From contig NC_089035.1 in the NCBI RefSeq assembly GCF_034140825.1, positions 41,780,001 to 41,844,000 on the forward strand: a stretch of DNA of 64,000 bases. The letters are read 5' to 3'. How positions within the stretch are numbered: the first letter of the stretch is position 1; the number at the start of each line of letters is the position of its first letter. Below the pieces are notes generated by a model that ran no database searches, was not told where the DNA came from, and saw only the letters and a list, made by a program, of their open reading frames with translations. This document shows positions 41,940 to 52,921 of the stretch, piece by piece. The stretch is from Oryza sativa Japonica Group. Lineage: Eukaryota > Streptophyta > Magnoliopsida > Poales > Poaceae. The position numbers and the translations under genes are program-made.

Positions 41940-43016
41940 GTAGTAGCCTACCTAGCTACCAGGTGTCAAATCTGATACTAGGTAGGTATCACATCTGATA
42001 CCGGGTGAGCATCAATTCTATTATCAGGTATCACGTCTGATACCGAGTGGGTGCCATGCCTCATAACAGGCATCACACATGTCTGATATCGAGTGGGTGC
42101 CATGCCTCATAACAAGCATCGTGTGTGATATCGGTTGGTATCAAGTACCATATAACTGGATGGCCAAGTATCATATTTGATACATGGTGGGATCGGTCTT
42201 GATAAATGATACCTGGTGGTTATCAAGTCCTGATATCTAACCGGTATCATGTGTTTCTGCCACGTATCAGGTGATACTTGCGAGGTATCAGATGATACCT
42301 ATCAGGCATCATGCGATTCTTACCACGTGGTGGGTGATGCTTGCGATGTATCAGGTCCTGATACCTAGCCGGTATCGGGTGACACCTATCAGGTATCATG
42401 CGATTCTACCATGTATCAGGTGATACTTGTGATGTATCAGATGATACCTATCAGGTATCATGTGATTCTTACCACGTGGTGGGTGATGCTTGCGATGTAT
42501 CAGGTCCTGATACTTATCAGGTATCATGCGATTATACCACGTATCAGGTGATACTTGCGAGGTATCAGATGATACCTATGAGGTATCATGCGATTCTTAC
42601 CACGTGGTCGGTGATGCTTGCGATGTATCAGGTCCTGATACCTAGCCGATATCGGGTGATACCTATCAGGTATTATGCGATTCTTATCACGTGGTGGGTG
42701 ATGCTTGCGATGTATCACGTCCTGATACCTAGCCGGTATCGGGTGATATCTATCAGGTATCATGCGATTCTACCACGTATCAGATGATACTTGTGAGGTA
42801 TCAGATGGTACCTATCATGTATCATGCGATTTTTACCACGTAGAGGGTGATACTTGCGAAGTATCAGGTCCTGATACCTAACCGGTATCGGGTGATACCT
42901 ATCAGGTATCATGCGATTCTACCACGTATCAGGTGATACCTATCAGATATCATGCGATTCTTATCACGTAGAAGGTGATACATACGAGGTATCAGACGAT
43001 ACCTACCAGATATCAG
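41940..43016. repeat. TATCAG/TGATAC minisatellite inside the Pack-MULE
   Basis: More than 1 kb of reshuffled short units such as GGTATCAGGTGATACC, CATGCGATTC, ACCACGTGGTGGGTGATGC and CAGGTCCTGATACC. Higher-order spacing is irregular (about 90-160 bp). Many units are palindromic. It is not a CRISPR array: no fixed-length repeat/spacer alternation. Confidence 0.88.
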
Positions 43017-43064
43017 GAGCCGGGCACTAAAGCATCGTCGCCGATGGTCCTACCGTCCACGTCC

Positions 43065-43390
43065 CGAGCCGGAGCTCGTCGCCGGCGGCCACATCTTCCA
43101 CCGTCCGTGCCATGTCGGAGCTCGTCGCCGGCGGCCGCGTCCTCCATCATCCACGCCCCACGCCGGAGCTCGTCGCCGACGGCCGCATCCTCCACCGTCG
43201 ATGCCACGTCGGAGCTTGTCACTGGTGGCCGCGTCCTTCGTCATCCACATCCCACGACGGAGCTCGTCGCCGACGGTCGTGTCCTTCGTCATCCATGTCC
43301 CACGCCGGAGCTCGTCGCCGATAGCAGCATCCTCCACCGTCCACGCCACGTCGGAGCTTGTCACGGGCGGCCGCTTCCTCCGCCGCCTCG
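43065..43390. repeat. GC-rich minisatellite, units of about 54-60 bp
   Basis: About six degenerate units around CCGGAGCTCGTCGCCGACGG and TCCTCCACCGTC, directly left of the potassium-transporter fragment. Confidence 0.7.
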
Positions 43391-43401
43391 ACGAGCTAGC
43401 C

Positions 43402-43676
43402 AAGTACGTGCTCGTCGTGCTCCACGCCAACGACGCGGCGAGGGCAGCACCTTCGCGCTCTACTTCCTCATCTGTCTTTGCGTCCGCGCTGGGCTCCTCC
43501 TCCCCTGCGCCGGTGACGGCGCTGCCGGCAAGGAGCTCGCGGTCGCGCGCGGGGTAGTGCGTCGACGGTGCGGGCATGGGCGCCGTAGCGCCGCGGCCCA
43601 TGTCAGCCATGCGTACGTGCTGGAGCGGCACTGTGCCCTGTACAGGCTGCTGCTGCTGCTCGGGACGTGCATGGTC
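43402..43676 (+). pseudogene. HAK/KUP potassium-transporter gene fragment (captured)
   Basis: Reads KYVLVVLHAND, then in a shifted frame GEGSTFALYFLIC, RAGLLLP and ELAV, and finally LERHCALYRLLLLLGTCMV. These are, in order, segments of the conserved N-terminal core of plant HAK/KUP/KT transporters (KYVLIVL-AND-GEGGTFALYSL, then LE-H---LLLL-GT-MVIGDG). Only this piece is present, with frame changes, inside the 2-kb transposon, so it is a captured fragment with no transport function. Confidence 0.75.
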
Positions 43677-43751
43677 AGGTATCGTTCCTCTTTGAATTAG
43701 CAAGGGTCCCGTCCGGACGGGATTCCGGTATGTAGCATTCCCGAAAATTTT

Positions 43752-44411
43752 ACTGATTTTACTTTTGGTGATGTGGATAAATTTTAAACGTCCAATTTTA
43801 AATCAATAAGGTAGTTTTAAGTTTTCTTTACATATGTGGTTTCTACTACATATTTTCCTTGTATACTAGGAAATGGATGTTAAACTTAGCCTACCCTGTA
43901 TATTTCGTCCAAAACGCTACCTATTGAGCGCCTGATGGATAAGAAAATATTGAGCATTTGTTCCACATATCCCGTGACCCCCTCTCTCTCGTCTCTCTCC
44001 CACGCAAGTCCTCAACGGCGGACTGAGAGACACTACTCATCTCCTTTGTGTCGTCGAGCAACGCCCCTGTTGGATTGGGGGGTGGGGGAGGGGGCGTCCT
44101 AGCTTCCCGTGCAGCTCCCGGCAAGATCCTACGGACATTGGCATGGGCAGAAGCAGCAAGAACACAATGGTCCCTACAAGAATCTGGAAGTAGCGTGCCT
44201 CCTGTTTGTCGGCGACGATGGGGTGACGAGGGCTTGGGCAGCAGCAGCTACCCGCCTCGGTGGAGTAGAAGGGCACTATGACATCTTGGTGTGGATTTGC
44301 AACAGAGACCAAAGGAGCCAACGATCACCAAAGAGGAGGAAGAAACCAGAGTTGGACCAATACATTTTCATGATTTTTTTTGATGTTCCAGCCAATATAT
44401 TTGGATGTTTC
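43752..44411. repeat. Flank A, second part (duplicate of 45416-46070)
   Basis: About 660 bp collinear with 45416-46070, from the AAATGGATGTTAAAC region through GGCTTGGGCAGCAGCAGCTA to CCAATATATTTGGATG. Open frames in it have no known domain. It ends where a copia LTR is inserted. Confidence 0.75.
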
Positions 44412-44795
44412 TGTTATAAAACCGGCCCGAAATCACATCGGAAACCAAACGCGGAAGAAACGTCATAGAAGATCCAAACACGATGACGACACCGAGGCAC
44501 GATATTTGATAACGGAGTTCAGCCAAGGCCTACATCTCCGGGGCACTGATTACGGGCGCTCCTCCCTGATCCAGCATATACAACGTATCAGAGTTACAAC
44601 GACTCACGGCCGGTCGATGCCGGCAGCCGCTCCCTCTCGCTATGCTAAGTCGCCATACGGTTACAACAGGCACGCCCCTCTATTTATGAGAGAATCTAGG
44701 ATAGAGTCGACTTATACTCTAGTCCTACACCTAGTACAACTCCAAGTCCTAAACTGTAACCGACTACGTACACATATTCGACACAAACTCTAACA
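44412..44795 (-). mobile_element. Ty1/copia LTR, antisense
   Basis: 384 bp from TGTTATAAAACC to CTCTAACA on the plus strand. The next bases, AACTCCACCTTGG, are a polypurine tract when read on the minus strand, so this is the 3' LTR of an antisense element whose interior lies to the right. Fossil. Confidence 0.78.
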
Positions 44796-45255
44796 AACTC
44801 CACCTTGGCGAATATGTCACGCCAATCCGAATCTGTTACTTGCTCGAACCTTCGTGTACCAAGACTTGAGTTGATCCTTTTTCGCCGCTCACGCCGAGCT
44901 GCCCCGACAAGCCTCCATCAGGCTCACCGTAAACAAGAGACTCCCGCTATCCTTGTAATTTCTTCCTCCTGACTCCACCTGCAACATTGCTCCACCTTCT
45001 CTCATATCACCACAGTCATCTTGCCAAGTGAATTGAATTCTTCCTAGCTGTCACATCATAGACTCTCCGAAGACCATGTTCAACTTCATCTACCGTCTTA
45101 AATTTGACTTGATCTAATCCATGGCCAGATAACCGATGTCATCACCAAATAGATAAATCAAACTCACCAGACTTGAAGAGAACCCTTTCTTCCTTGTCGT
45201 CTTATGAACCGAGCTAATTAATAAATCCAACATCCACGCTTTCCCGCATCCTTAG
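44796..45255 (-). mobile_element. Copia internal remnant next to the LTR
   Basis: About 460 bp of non-coding interior adjoining the polypurine tract, ending abruptly at the start of flank A'. The rest of the element, including its other LTR, is absent. Family not identified. Confidence 0.55.
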
Positions 45256-46070
45256 ACTGAGTTGTATGCTTCAGTTCAGAACCAGTGTTGAATAAGCTTC
45301 CGGCAGTCTTGACAGTGCTTCATTATCGAAGTGCTACGAATTGTTTTACTGGGCATAGAGATATCATGGAAAGTGGAAACTACCATTTTACTCAATCATG
45401 AGTAAAAATTTTACTAATTTTACTATTGTGGATAAATTTTAGACGTCCAATTCTTAATCGAATAGTAGTTTTCAAGATTTTATTACATATGTGGTTTCCA
45501 CTACATATTTTCCCTGTATGTACTACTAGGAAATGGATGTTAAACTCGGTCTACCCCGTATGTTTCCTCAAAAACGCTACCCATCGAGCATCCGATGGAT
45601 AAGAAAATACTGGGCATTCGTTCCACATATCCTGTGACCCCTTCTCTCATTTCTCTCCCACGCAAGTTCTCAACGGTTGTCGGAGAGATGCTGCTCATCT
45701 CCTTCGTGTCGTCGAGTCATGGCTGCTGCGAGCAGCGCCCCTGTTGGATTGGGGGGGGGGCATCCTTCCCGTGCAGCTCCCGGCCAGATTCTGCAGACAT
45801 CGGCATGGGCGGAACCTGTAGGAAGACAGTGCTCCCTACATGAATCTGTAAGTGGCGCGGCTCATGTTCGTTGGCGACGATGGGGTGACGAAGGCTTGGG
45901 CAGCAGCAGCTACCCGCCTCAGTGGAGTAGAAGGGCATTGCAGCATCTTGGTGTGGATTTGCAACAGAGACCGGAGGAGCCAACCACCATCGGAGAGGAG
46001 GAAGAAACCAGATCTAGACCAGTACATTTTCATGATTTTTTATGTTACAGCCAATATATTTGGATGTGTC
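45256..46070. repeat. Flank A' (second copy of the TAXI 3' flank)
   Basis: Copy of the TAXI-6 3' flank without the Pack-MULE, starting TGAGTTGTATGCTTCAG. No TAXI coding sequence precedes it: copia remnant lies there instead. This suggests that a TAXI copy between TAXI-6 and TAXI-7 was lost. Confidence 0.7.
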
Positions 46071-47046
46071 TTGGGGGTTGAATCTGTGATGGATACTTAG
46101 ATGGTGTTTCATATTTCTACTTTCGATTTCTTTCATATTTGTGATGTTTCAGCGGGTTGAAGCTTGACGTTTCATCCATGAAAACAAAATGTTTCAATGG
46201 TGTTTCAACTATGTTTCACGATTTTTGTAGGCTGACAAATTTTCTATTTAGTAGTGAAACATTTTTTTTCTAGTTGCAGTGAAACATCGCTCGATTTTTG
46301 CGCTCACTTTGTAGTCGCCTTCATGTTTTGTACTTTTGTTGCCCCAAAGCAAACATCCTGCTAGGCCAGAAAAGCTTATTTTAGGCTCCGTTTGGGAAAC
46401 TCAAGATTCCGAGAAACTAGTCGGTGAGAATTTGTAAAAATCGGGTTTCTTAGCCACTTACCCTTGCTGCACTATATAACGGGAGAAAGTCGTCATATAG
46501 GATGTTTCTCCATATTTATAAAGTCCTACTCTATATAATCTATCTCTTATAATCGTTCAATGTCAGACAACCGTACGTGCCCTTGATTAGTGCTTGCTCG
46601 GACCATGGGTATGAGATGGTTTCATCAGGGCATAATCCAGCCCAATGTTTATAACCTAAGACTCCAGAACCGAGCCGGATTGTCTTGGATCGATCCAAAC
46701 GGGCAATTTTCCCTTACCATTGATCTCGTGTGATGCGTAATTGTGTACTACTGCAGATAGACATACAGCCAGATCCTTACCAGGGTTCCCTGACTTAAAA
46801 TCCAAACTGTGGGTGCTAATCAACAGTGTACAGTACAGTACTCGCTCTTATATTCATTTAAAAGGCCATCGTCAACTCCTTGATATGCATGATGGATCGG
46901 TGGCATCTTGACCCTACAAATATTGACCAAAAACTAATTGAACTACTACTCCTGAAGTAGCAGTACAAATACATTCAACTATGCCCATTTCTGTCGCCAG
47001 CCAATCACCTTCCCAATATATCCATCAGATTTTCTGAATACACAAC
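46071..47046. other. Promoter region of TAXI-7
   Basis: From about 46610 it matches the TAXI-6 upstream region (shared CATAATCCAGCCC, GAGCCGGATTGTC, GCTAATCAACAGTGTA, GGCATCTTGACC). No clear TATA box. No other gene. Confidence 0.5.
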
Positions 47047-48351
47047 ATGCCTAACACTCCAGCCATTGTGTCACTGGTTCTGTTGCTATCATGCTTGGTG
47101 GCGACCGGTGATCAGCATGCAACACCAGCAGCGTACAAGCTACCCCTAATCGTCCCTCTCATCAGGGACACCAACACCTCCCTCTACACGATCGCCATCA
47201 AGAAAGACGATGCCCCTCTCGTCGTCGACCTCGCCGGCGCTCTCGTCTGGTCGACGTGCCGGTCGTCGACGCACGCCACGGTGTCGTGCCTGTCCGGCGC
47301 GTGCGGCGCGGCCAACCAGCAGCAGCCGCGTCGCTGCCGGTACGTCGACGGCGGCTGGTTCTGGTCCGGCCGCGAGGCGGGGTCGCGCTGCGCCTGCACC
47401 GCCCACCCGTTCAACCCGGTCACCGGTGAGTGCTCCACCGGCGATCTCACCAGTTTCGCCATGTCGGCTAATACCACCAGCAGCGGCACCAAACTGCTGT
47501 GCCCGGAGGCGTTCGCCACCGTCGGCGCGTGCGCGCCAGAGCGGCTGCTGGCGTCGCTCCCCGCCGGCGCCACCGGCGTCGCGGGGTTCTCCCGGCGGCC
47601 GCTCTCGCTGCCGTCGCAGCTCGCCGCGCAGCGCAGCTTCGGCAACAAGTTCGCCCTGTGCCTCCCCGGATTCGCCGCGTTCGGCGACACGCCGGTGTAC
47701 ATCGGGACGGAGAGTCTAGGCATCGTCAACTACACGGAAAGCCTCCCGTACACCCCGCTCCTGACGAACCCAAGAAACCCCGGCTACTACCTCCCCGTCA
47801 AAGGCATCACGGTGAGCTGGTACGGGCGGGACGTCCCGGCGTCCCTGCCAGCCGGCGCGCTCGACATGGACGCCCGCACGGGCCGCGGCGGCGTCGTGCT
47901 GAGCACCACGACGCCGTACGCCGTCATGCGGCCCGACGTGTTCCGCGCCTTCGCCGAGGCGTTCGACGCCGCCATACGAGGAACGGATTACGCCAAGGTG
48001 GTGCGCGTGCCGGCGGTGGAGCCCTTCAAGCTGTGCTACGACGGCGCGTTCCCGTTCCGGAAGCGGCCGCCGACGTGGGACGTTCCGACGATCGACCTGG
48101 AGCTCGCCGGCGCCACGGGCATCTGGAGGTTGTTCACCGAGAACTACATGGTGCAGACGCCGCGCGGGATGTGCGTGGGGATCCTCGAGATGGAGGCCGG
48201 CGGCGGCATGCCGGTGGACGGCGAGCCGGCGATGGTGCTCGGGCTGAAGCAGCTGGACACGAACCTTCTGGTGTTCGACCTCGACAAGATGTTGCTGTGG
48301 TTCAGCGGGGAGCTGTCCTTTCGCTTGACGGGCTGTGTGTCGCCCTTTTGA
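47047..48351 (+). CDS. TAXI-type xylanase inhibitor-like protein (TAXI-7)
   Basis: Intronless, 434 residues. Signal peptide at about residues 6-21 (AIVSLVLLLSCLVATG), then VVDLAGALVWSTC, CRYVDGGWFWSGR, the FGDTPVYIG strand, TAXI_C FKLCYDGA, and VLGLKQLDTNLLVFDLDK. The second catalytic site is replaced by LSTTTPYA, and the His374 position appears to be Arg. It reads IRGTDY at the place where TAXI-5 has its intron, showing the intronless state. Nearest paralogue is TAXI-6. Confidence 0.95.
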   Translation: MPNTPAIVSLVLLLSCLVATGDQHATPAAYKLPLIVPLIRDTNTSLYTIAIKKDDAPLVVDLAGALVWSTCRSSTHATVSCLSGACGAANQQQPRRCRYVDGGWFWSGREAGSRCACTAHPFNPVTGECSTGDLTSFAMSANTTSSGTKLLCPEAFATVGACAPERLLASLPAGATGVAGFSRRPLSLPSQLAAQRSFGNKFALCLPGFAAFGDTPVYIGTESLGIVNYTESLPYTPLLTNPRNPGYYLPVKGITVSWYGRDVPASLPAGALDMDARTGRGGVVLSTTTPYAVMRPDVFRAFAEAFDAAIRGTDYAKVVRVPAVEPFKLCYDGAFPFRKRPPTWDVPTIDLELAGATGIWRLFTENYMVQTPRGMCVGILEMEAGGGMPVDGEPAMVLGLKQLDTNLLVFDLDKMLLWFSGELSFRLTGCVSPF

Positions 48352-49599
48352 GCCTGGTTCTGAACGTCTGACGTCCTGAAATGGCGGTGTTTGTTTGTTT
48401 TTCTTTTAAATTTTGAAATATGGAGGTGTTTGTTTCAGTTTTGTACAAATGTTGAACAAACTCTCGGCAGCCTTCATAGAGTTTCACTGCAGCACTAAAA
48501 TGCTGTTTTATCATAAAGATGTAGAAACGAAGAAGGTGTTGACACGTAAAATTACAGAAGGTTGCTGCCTCTGTATATCTTTCGATCACAAGACCAGACA
48601 CCAGAGCAGCATCAAGTTACAAAATAAAACACTCAGCTGAATAAGGTTTTGCGATTGTTTTTTCACTTATGACTGAAAAAATGGCCATCCGTTGAAACGG
48701 ATAAGATGTTTTTAATCCTTTCTTTTGGCCCAACCCACATGTGGAGCCCTCCAGAAGATGGTGCCGTGCCCATGCCCTTACGATGCTTAAACTGATTCTC
48801 CCCATCAAATTTGGCCGAGTCTTTCTCGATCTCCTAAAATTGGTTTAGGGCTTTTGATCCACTCGATCTTCTCTTTCCGTTTTTCTAAAATTGGAGCGAA
48901 CAAAACTCATGATAAAAACGGTAAGGAAGCTTGCCGGCCGGCCATCATCGGCGACAGTTAAATGGTGATTAAATCAGGCCAAGCCGAATTGAAGGAGAAA
49001 ATCATAGGAAAAATGATGAGCGATGAGTGGGGAATCGATTTTTGTAATCCATTGGAGGAGGAAACACATGGATAGACAAATTCGACGTGGTGATAGAGGT
49101 AGGGTTCGGCCTAGCGAAGGAAAAACACGGTGAGGAAAGAAAAACCGAAAACTAGAAGCCCTTACTGCATGCGAGAAAAAAAAGGGGAGGAAGAAAATGG
49201 CAAAAAAAAACTGGACGGACCATTAAAAAACTGTTTGAAAAAAAATGTGAGAGGAAAGCGGCGACTAAAAAAAATATTCTAGTAGGTATATATACATTAA
49301 ATCGACTCTAACAGATAACGGACCACGGAAACATCTTCAATCTTTATCTACTTATATTATATATGATATATGATATCTGTTACCTTCTAATGCAGATTTT
49401 TTTTTTCAAAAAAGCACAATACAAACGCAGACAATAAGAGGAAGGCTACTTTTTAACTCCACAGCGAATAGTTTAATTCAGCCTACAGTTAACTCTCACA
49501 ACAAAGAAACACAGTTGCATCACCACTTTGCACGCTCGCTGCTTCCTGGGCTGCCGAATAAGCGATCGAGCCATTTTGGACCTATCTTGGGCCAAATTA
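48352..49599. other. Intergenic after TAXI-7
   Basis: 3' untranslated region of TAXI-7 and AT-rich spacer. No gene supported. Confidence 0.4.
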
Positions 49600-49843
49600 G
49601 AGCAAGTACAGTAGCAGGCTATAAACCAGCTGTAAATATATTTTAAGAAGATAAATAAAGAGAGAGAATGGCAGCGGACTACAGATTTGTAGCCAGCTAT
49701 AGCACGGACTCTAAGACGCAGTGTGTGTATGACAGGTGGGACCAGATATTAATAGTGTAGTATGTAACTATTGTATGAATGAGCTATTAGATTGGCTATA
49801 GATGAATTGGATCTAGTAGTTGGCTATACTATTAAACTTGCTC
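49600..49843. mobile_element. Tourist-like MITE, same family as in NLR-1
   Basis: 244 bp, GAGCAAGT to ACTTGCTC, with TTA on both sides (49597-49599 and 49844-49846). Shares GTAGCCAGCTATAGCACGGA and the surrounding 200 bp with 19314-19540. Confidence 0.88.
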
Positions 49844-50215
49844 TTACGGTCATTCCTTTTCCGTAGCATTGGCCCAAACTTTGAGCCCATTAAAAAGTCT
49901 TACATACACTAAAGCCTAGCCGAGAAATACGGCAGTTACTACTCCTGGCCCAGTACGAGCGTGCCGCCATACAACATGTGCCTTGGGCCCATGCCTCGGG
50001 CCCACCCCGACCAAACTCCAAAACCCGAGACCACCACCACCACTCCAAACTCCACTCGCTGAACTAGCTCTCACATCTCACGCAAACACACGCATCTACA
50101 GCTACTACAGTACGCCGCGCGCCATACAAATCGTCGAGCAATCCGCCTCGCTCTCGCCGCCCGCACCCACGCTCACGCACGCTCGCCTCACCACCCACAG
50201 CGCACGCGGCCACCA

Positions 50216-50692
50216 ATGGCGAGCGCCCGCGCGCGCGGCGGGCGAGCCTTCTTCCTCCTCGTACTCGTGCTCGTCGTCCTCGCGGCGCCCGCGGCCGCGC
50301 TGCGGACGTCGGCCATCTCCGCGGCGCCGGAGTACCCGCGGCTCCCCACCGGGCCGGGCCACGGCGGCGGGAGGCACGCGGCGCCCGCGCCCGCGGCGGT
50401 CCTCCCGCCGGCGCCGGCGCTCTCGCCGGACATAATGCCGCTGCTCCCGTCCCCGGGGCCCGACTCCGACGGCTCCGCCGAGGCGCCGTCCGACGTCATG
50501 CCCACCATCCCCTCCAGCCCGAGCCCGCCCAACCCCGACGCGCTCTTGCCGGACTCCGCGCTCGCCCCGTTCGGCTCCGCGCCCGCCGTCGCCGCCCAGT
50601 CCCGCGCGCCGCCGCCGTCGACGACGACGGCGGCGGCGGCGGCGTGGGCGCTCCCCGTGGCCGTGGGGCTAGTGGCCATGTGGTTGGTGTAG
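50216..50692 (+). CDS. Arabinogalactan-protein-like GPI-anchored protein
   Basis: 158 residues, no intron needed. Signal peptide at about residues 11-29, then a Pro/Ala/Ser-rich middle with AP, SP and PP dipeptides typical of Hyp-O-glycosylated classical AGPs (APAPAAVLPPAPALSPD, PSSPSPPNPD), and a C-terminal Ala-rich hydrophobic tail (AWALPVAVGLVAMWLV) as for GPI attachment. The layout resembles the small classical AGP25/26/27 group, from memory. Expected at the plasma membrane and cell wall. The leader is GC-rich. A polyadenylation signal AATAAA lies at 50988-50993, about 300 bp after the stop. Being so GC-rich, other frames are open too, but only this one has signal, Pro-rich and GPI parts in order. 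Confidence 0.85.
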   Translation: MASARARGGRAFFLLVLVLVVLAAPAAALRTSAISAAPEYPRLPTGPGHGGGRHAAPAPAAVLPPAPALSPDIMPLLPSPGPDSDGSAEAPSDVMPTIPSSPSPPNPDALLPDSALAPFGSAPAVAAQSRAPPPSTTTAAAAAWALPVAVGLVAMWLV

Positions 50693-50999
50693 TGGGCGAG
50701 TGGTGCAAGCGACAGCAGCTGCAGCTGCAGTTGCAGCCTTCGGGTTCAGTCGTGCAGGAAAAAAAGTTGGCCGTTGGTTGGTCGGTTGGCTTTGTATTCT
50801 TGGCAGCAAAAATTGTGAAGAAATTGTTGCTTCATTTCACTAAATTTTTTTAGCTTTCGATCTCCTGTAAATTTTTCTGTCAAGTTTACGTAATTGTTTC
50901 TGGATGGGGGCGGCTACATGCTATAGTTTTTTTTTTCTTTCTGTTTTGTAATTGTTGTTATGAGGGGATTACTTGGTTCATTGCTGTAATAAAATCAGA

Positions 51000-52918
51000 G
51001 AGGATAATAGTCTGTTCCTATCACTTCTCACTCACTGAAACTTCAGTTCCAATTCCCTGTTCTTGTTTCATGTTCATGTTCTGCAATTCTGCATCAACAG
51101 TTGATAGTTGATACACGAGCCAATTGTTCTTGGTTTGATGGGCCCACAAGCCAGTCACAGTGGCGGTGACTCTGCTTCAAGCAGTAATAATGGTATTTAT
51201 GATTGTTTTGGTGTTCATGTTAGGAGTATTTGATGCTGATTAAACCATTCGGTGTACAGGCTAGGGAATTATTTATTCCTTCTCTTTCCAGAACTGCGCA
51301 TAACCTGAAAAAAGTGTGGCTTTATGAATTAATAAAGAACAAGGAAAAAATATCTAAAAGAGAACATAATAATTCACCAGAAAGTGCAGTATGCAACTGG
51401 AACGCCATTCATCGAAATTCTATATTCTCTCTTTCCTGTTTCTTTAGGTTGATGATCACCTCATGATTACCGTAAAGCTTCTGGCGTTGCCACTCTGCCA
51501 AGAAATTAGTAACTTTTTAAGACATGATCAAACTGCAGGCATGTGATCTTGTAGTTTAATTCATGGTAAGAGAAGCTCACGTGGTCTCTGAACAATGCAT
51601 CTACTACCAAAGAACATCGACTGTTGTTTCTGGAAACCGTCTAATAAAAAATTGGAAGCTCCTAATCAGACTATCAGAGGATGCCGTTGGACCAGCATAC
51701 TTGTCAAGGAAATGGTTTTTCTTTTGCAATTTACAGTATTTTAACAAATAGTATTTGTTCTTAATAATTACTAGCTTCCTTTGCTCTCTCGGAGAAGTTT
51801 ACAAGATAACTGCATGAGCTAAGGTTAAACTAATCAAAGAAAAGTTTGAAGATAAGGATGAGATATGCTATGCTATGCAAAGCTGGTGGTACCAAATCAA
51901 GGATCAGTAGAAAGACCAGCTGTGCATTGTTGTCCTGACATATCATGGACAAATGACAAAGAACAAAAATGTCCTACTGTTCTACCTATTCCCATATCAC
52001 TGTTCCACTCTCAACCTGGCAGGTCAAAAAAGTTGTCACCCAAAGTAATAAGTTCAAATGCGTGATTATTACCACATTTCCAGAGGTCCATTTGAGTCTC
52101 TGAATCAGAAACATTCAGACAACAACTCTCACAAAATGTTCTGAATTTAAATCAACAGAGCTGATATTTAGTAGTATAAAACGGCAATGCACGAACATGT
52201 GAAGTGAGAAAGGAAGCTGGTGCATAGCTGCAAACACAAAAAGGGCATCCAATGATAGGAAAAGGACATCCGTGAGTTTGAGCATGATCAAGATGGGATC
52301 AGTCGACCATGTCTTCTTAGCCCTGACCTGCCCAGTCTCTTCACGTGTAGTGTCCATTTGCCATTCGCCTCTGTTACTGTTTACCTTATGATTAATCTGC
52401 CAATAAGCATCTAAACTAAATCACTCCTCCGGTAATTGTTAATGGAGTTACAGTGTCACGTACTATCCGGCTCAGCATCCAACGCAGATGCACAGTGAAG
52501 TTTACTGCTCGATGTCGAGGTAAAAACAAGACTGAACATTTGACAAGACTTTTGGGTATGAGGGAAGCTGAGCAGAGGTTCCCAAGAACAACAAAAGAGC
52601 ACGACCGGTGTCTGAAGATGCTGGAATGGTGAAAATGGTGATGTGAAAGAAGCATGTGAGCGCGAGTGTGTGTCTATGAGAGAAGATTCGTGTAGTGAGA
52701 AGAGGCCAATGGATGGAGTGTTAGTATTATTAAGCGAGGCTTGTCACGTGAATGTCCTAGCTGCTCCTCATCCAGAGATGGGAGGGATGGTTGGAAGAAT
52801 CTCCATTGTTTGCGCCGTGTCGTCTTGGACGTCAGGATTGGATGCTGTCCTGCCAAACTTTAGGGGAAGAGAGAAGGGAGTAGATTAACAACATCATTGA
52901 GGGATGAAGTTAGTGTGC
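51000..52918. other. Intergenic between the AGP gene and the nested MITEs
   Basis: No gene supported. Short open frames lack domains. Confidence 0.4.
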
Positions 52919-52921
52919 TTA

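Larger units (their letters stand above)
41743..43742. mobile_element. Pack-MULE-like transposon carrying a potassium-transporter fragment
   Basis: Exactly 2000 bp. The ends are inverted repeats of at least 32 bp matching at 26 of 32 (left GGGGCTGCTATATACCGG, right reverse-complement GGGAATGCTACATACCGG). Flanks AAAAATTTT (41734-41742) and GAAAATTTT (43743-43751) are a 9-bp target duplication with one mismatch, as for Mutator-like elements. The undisturbed site is visible in the duplicate flank near 45400. No transposase is seen. It holds a minisatellite and a HAK/KUP exon fragment. An 8-bp duplication (hAT) is the less likely alternative. Confidence 0.82.

Noticed and set aside
42398-42787. 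Open frame of 129 codons in the minisatellite
   Set aside because: A product of the repeat period, with repetitive residues (RYHAIL, MLAMYQVLI) and no coding logic.
42200-43000. CRISPR-like appearance of the repeated TATCAG words
   Set aside because: Plant nuclear context, no constant repeat/spacer lengths, units reshuffled and palindromic, so a minisatellite inside a transposon.
45677-46081. Open frames shared by flanks A and A' (also 44048-44281)
   Set aside because: Shared because the DNA is duplicated. Frames are not preserved between the two copies and no domain is recognisable.
4371-48351. Calling the TAXI genes active aspartic proteases
   Set aside because: The second catalytic Asp motif is absent in all seven, and the domain pattern is TAXI_N/TAXI_C.
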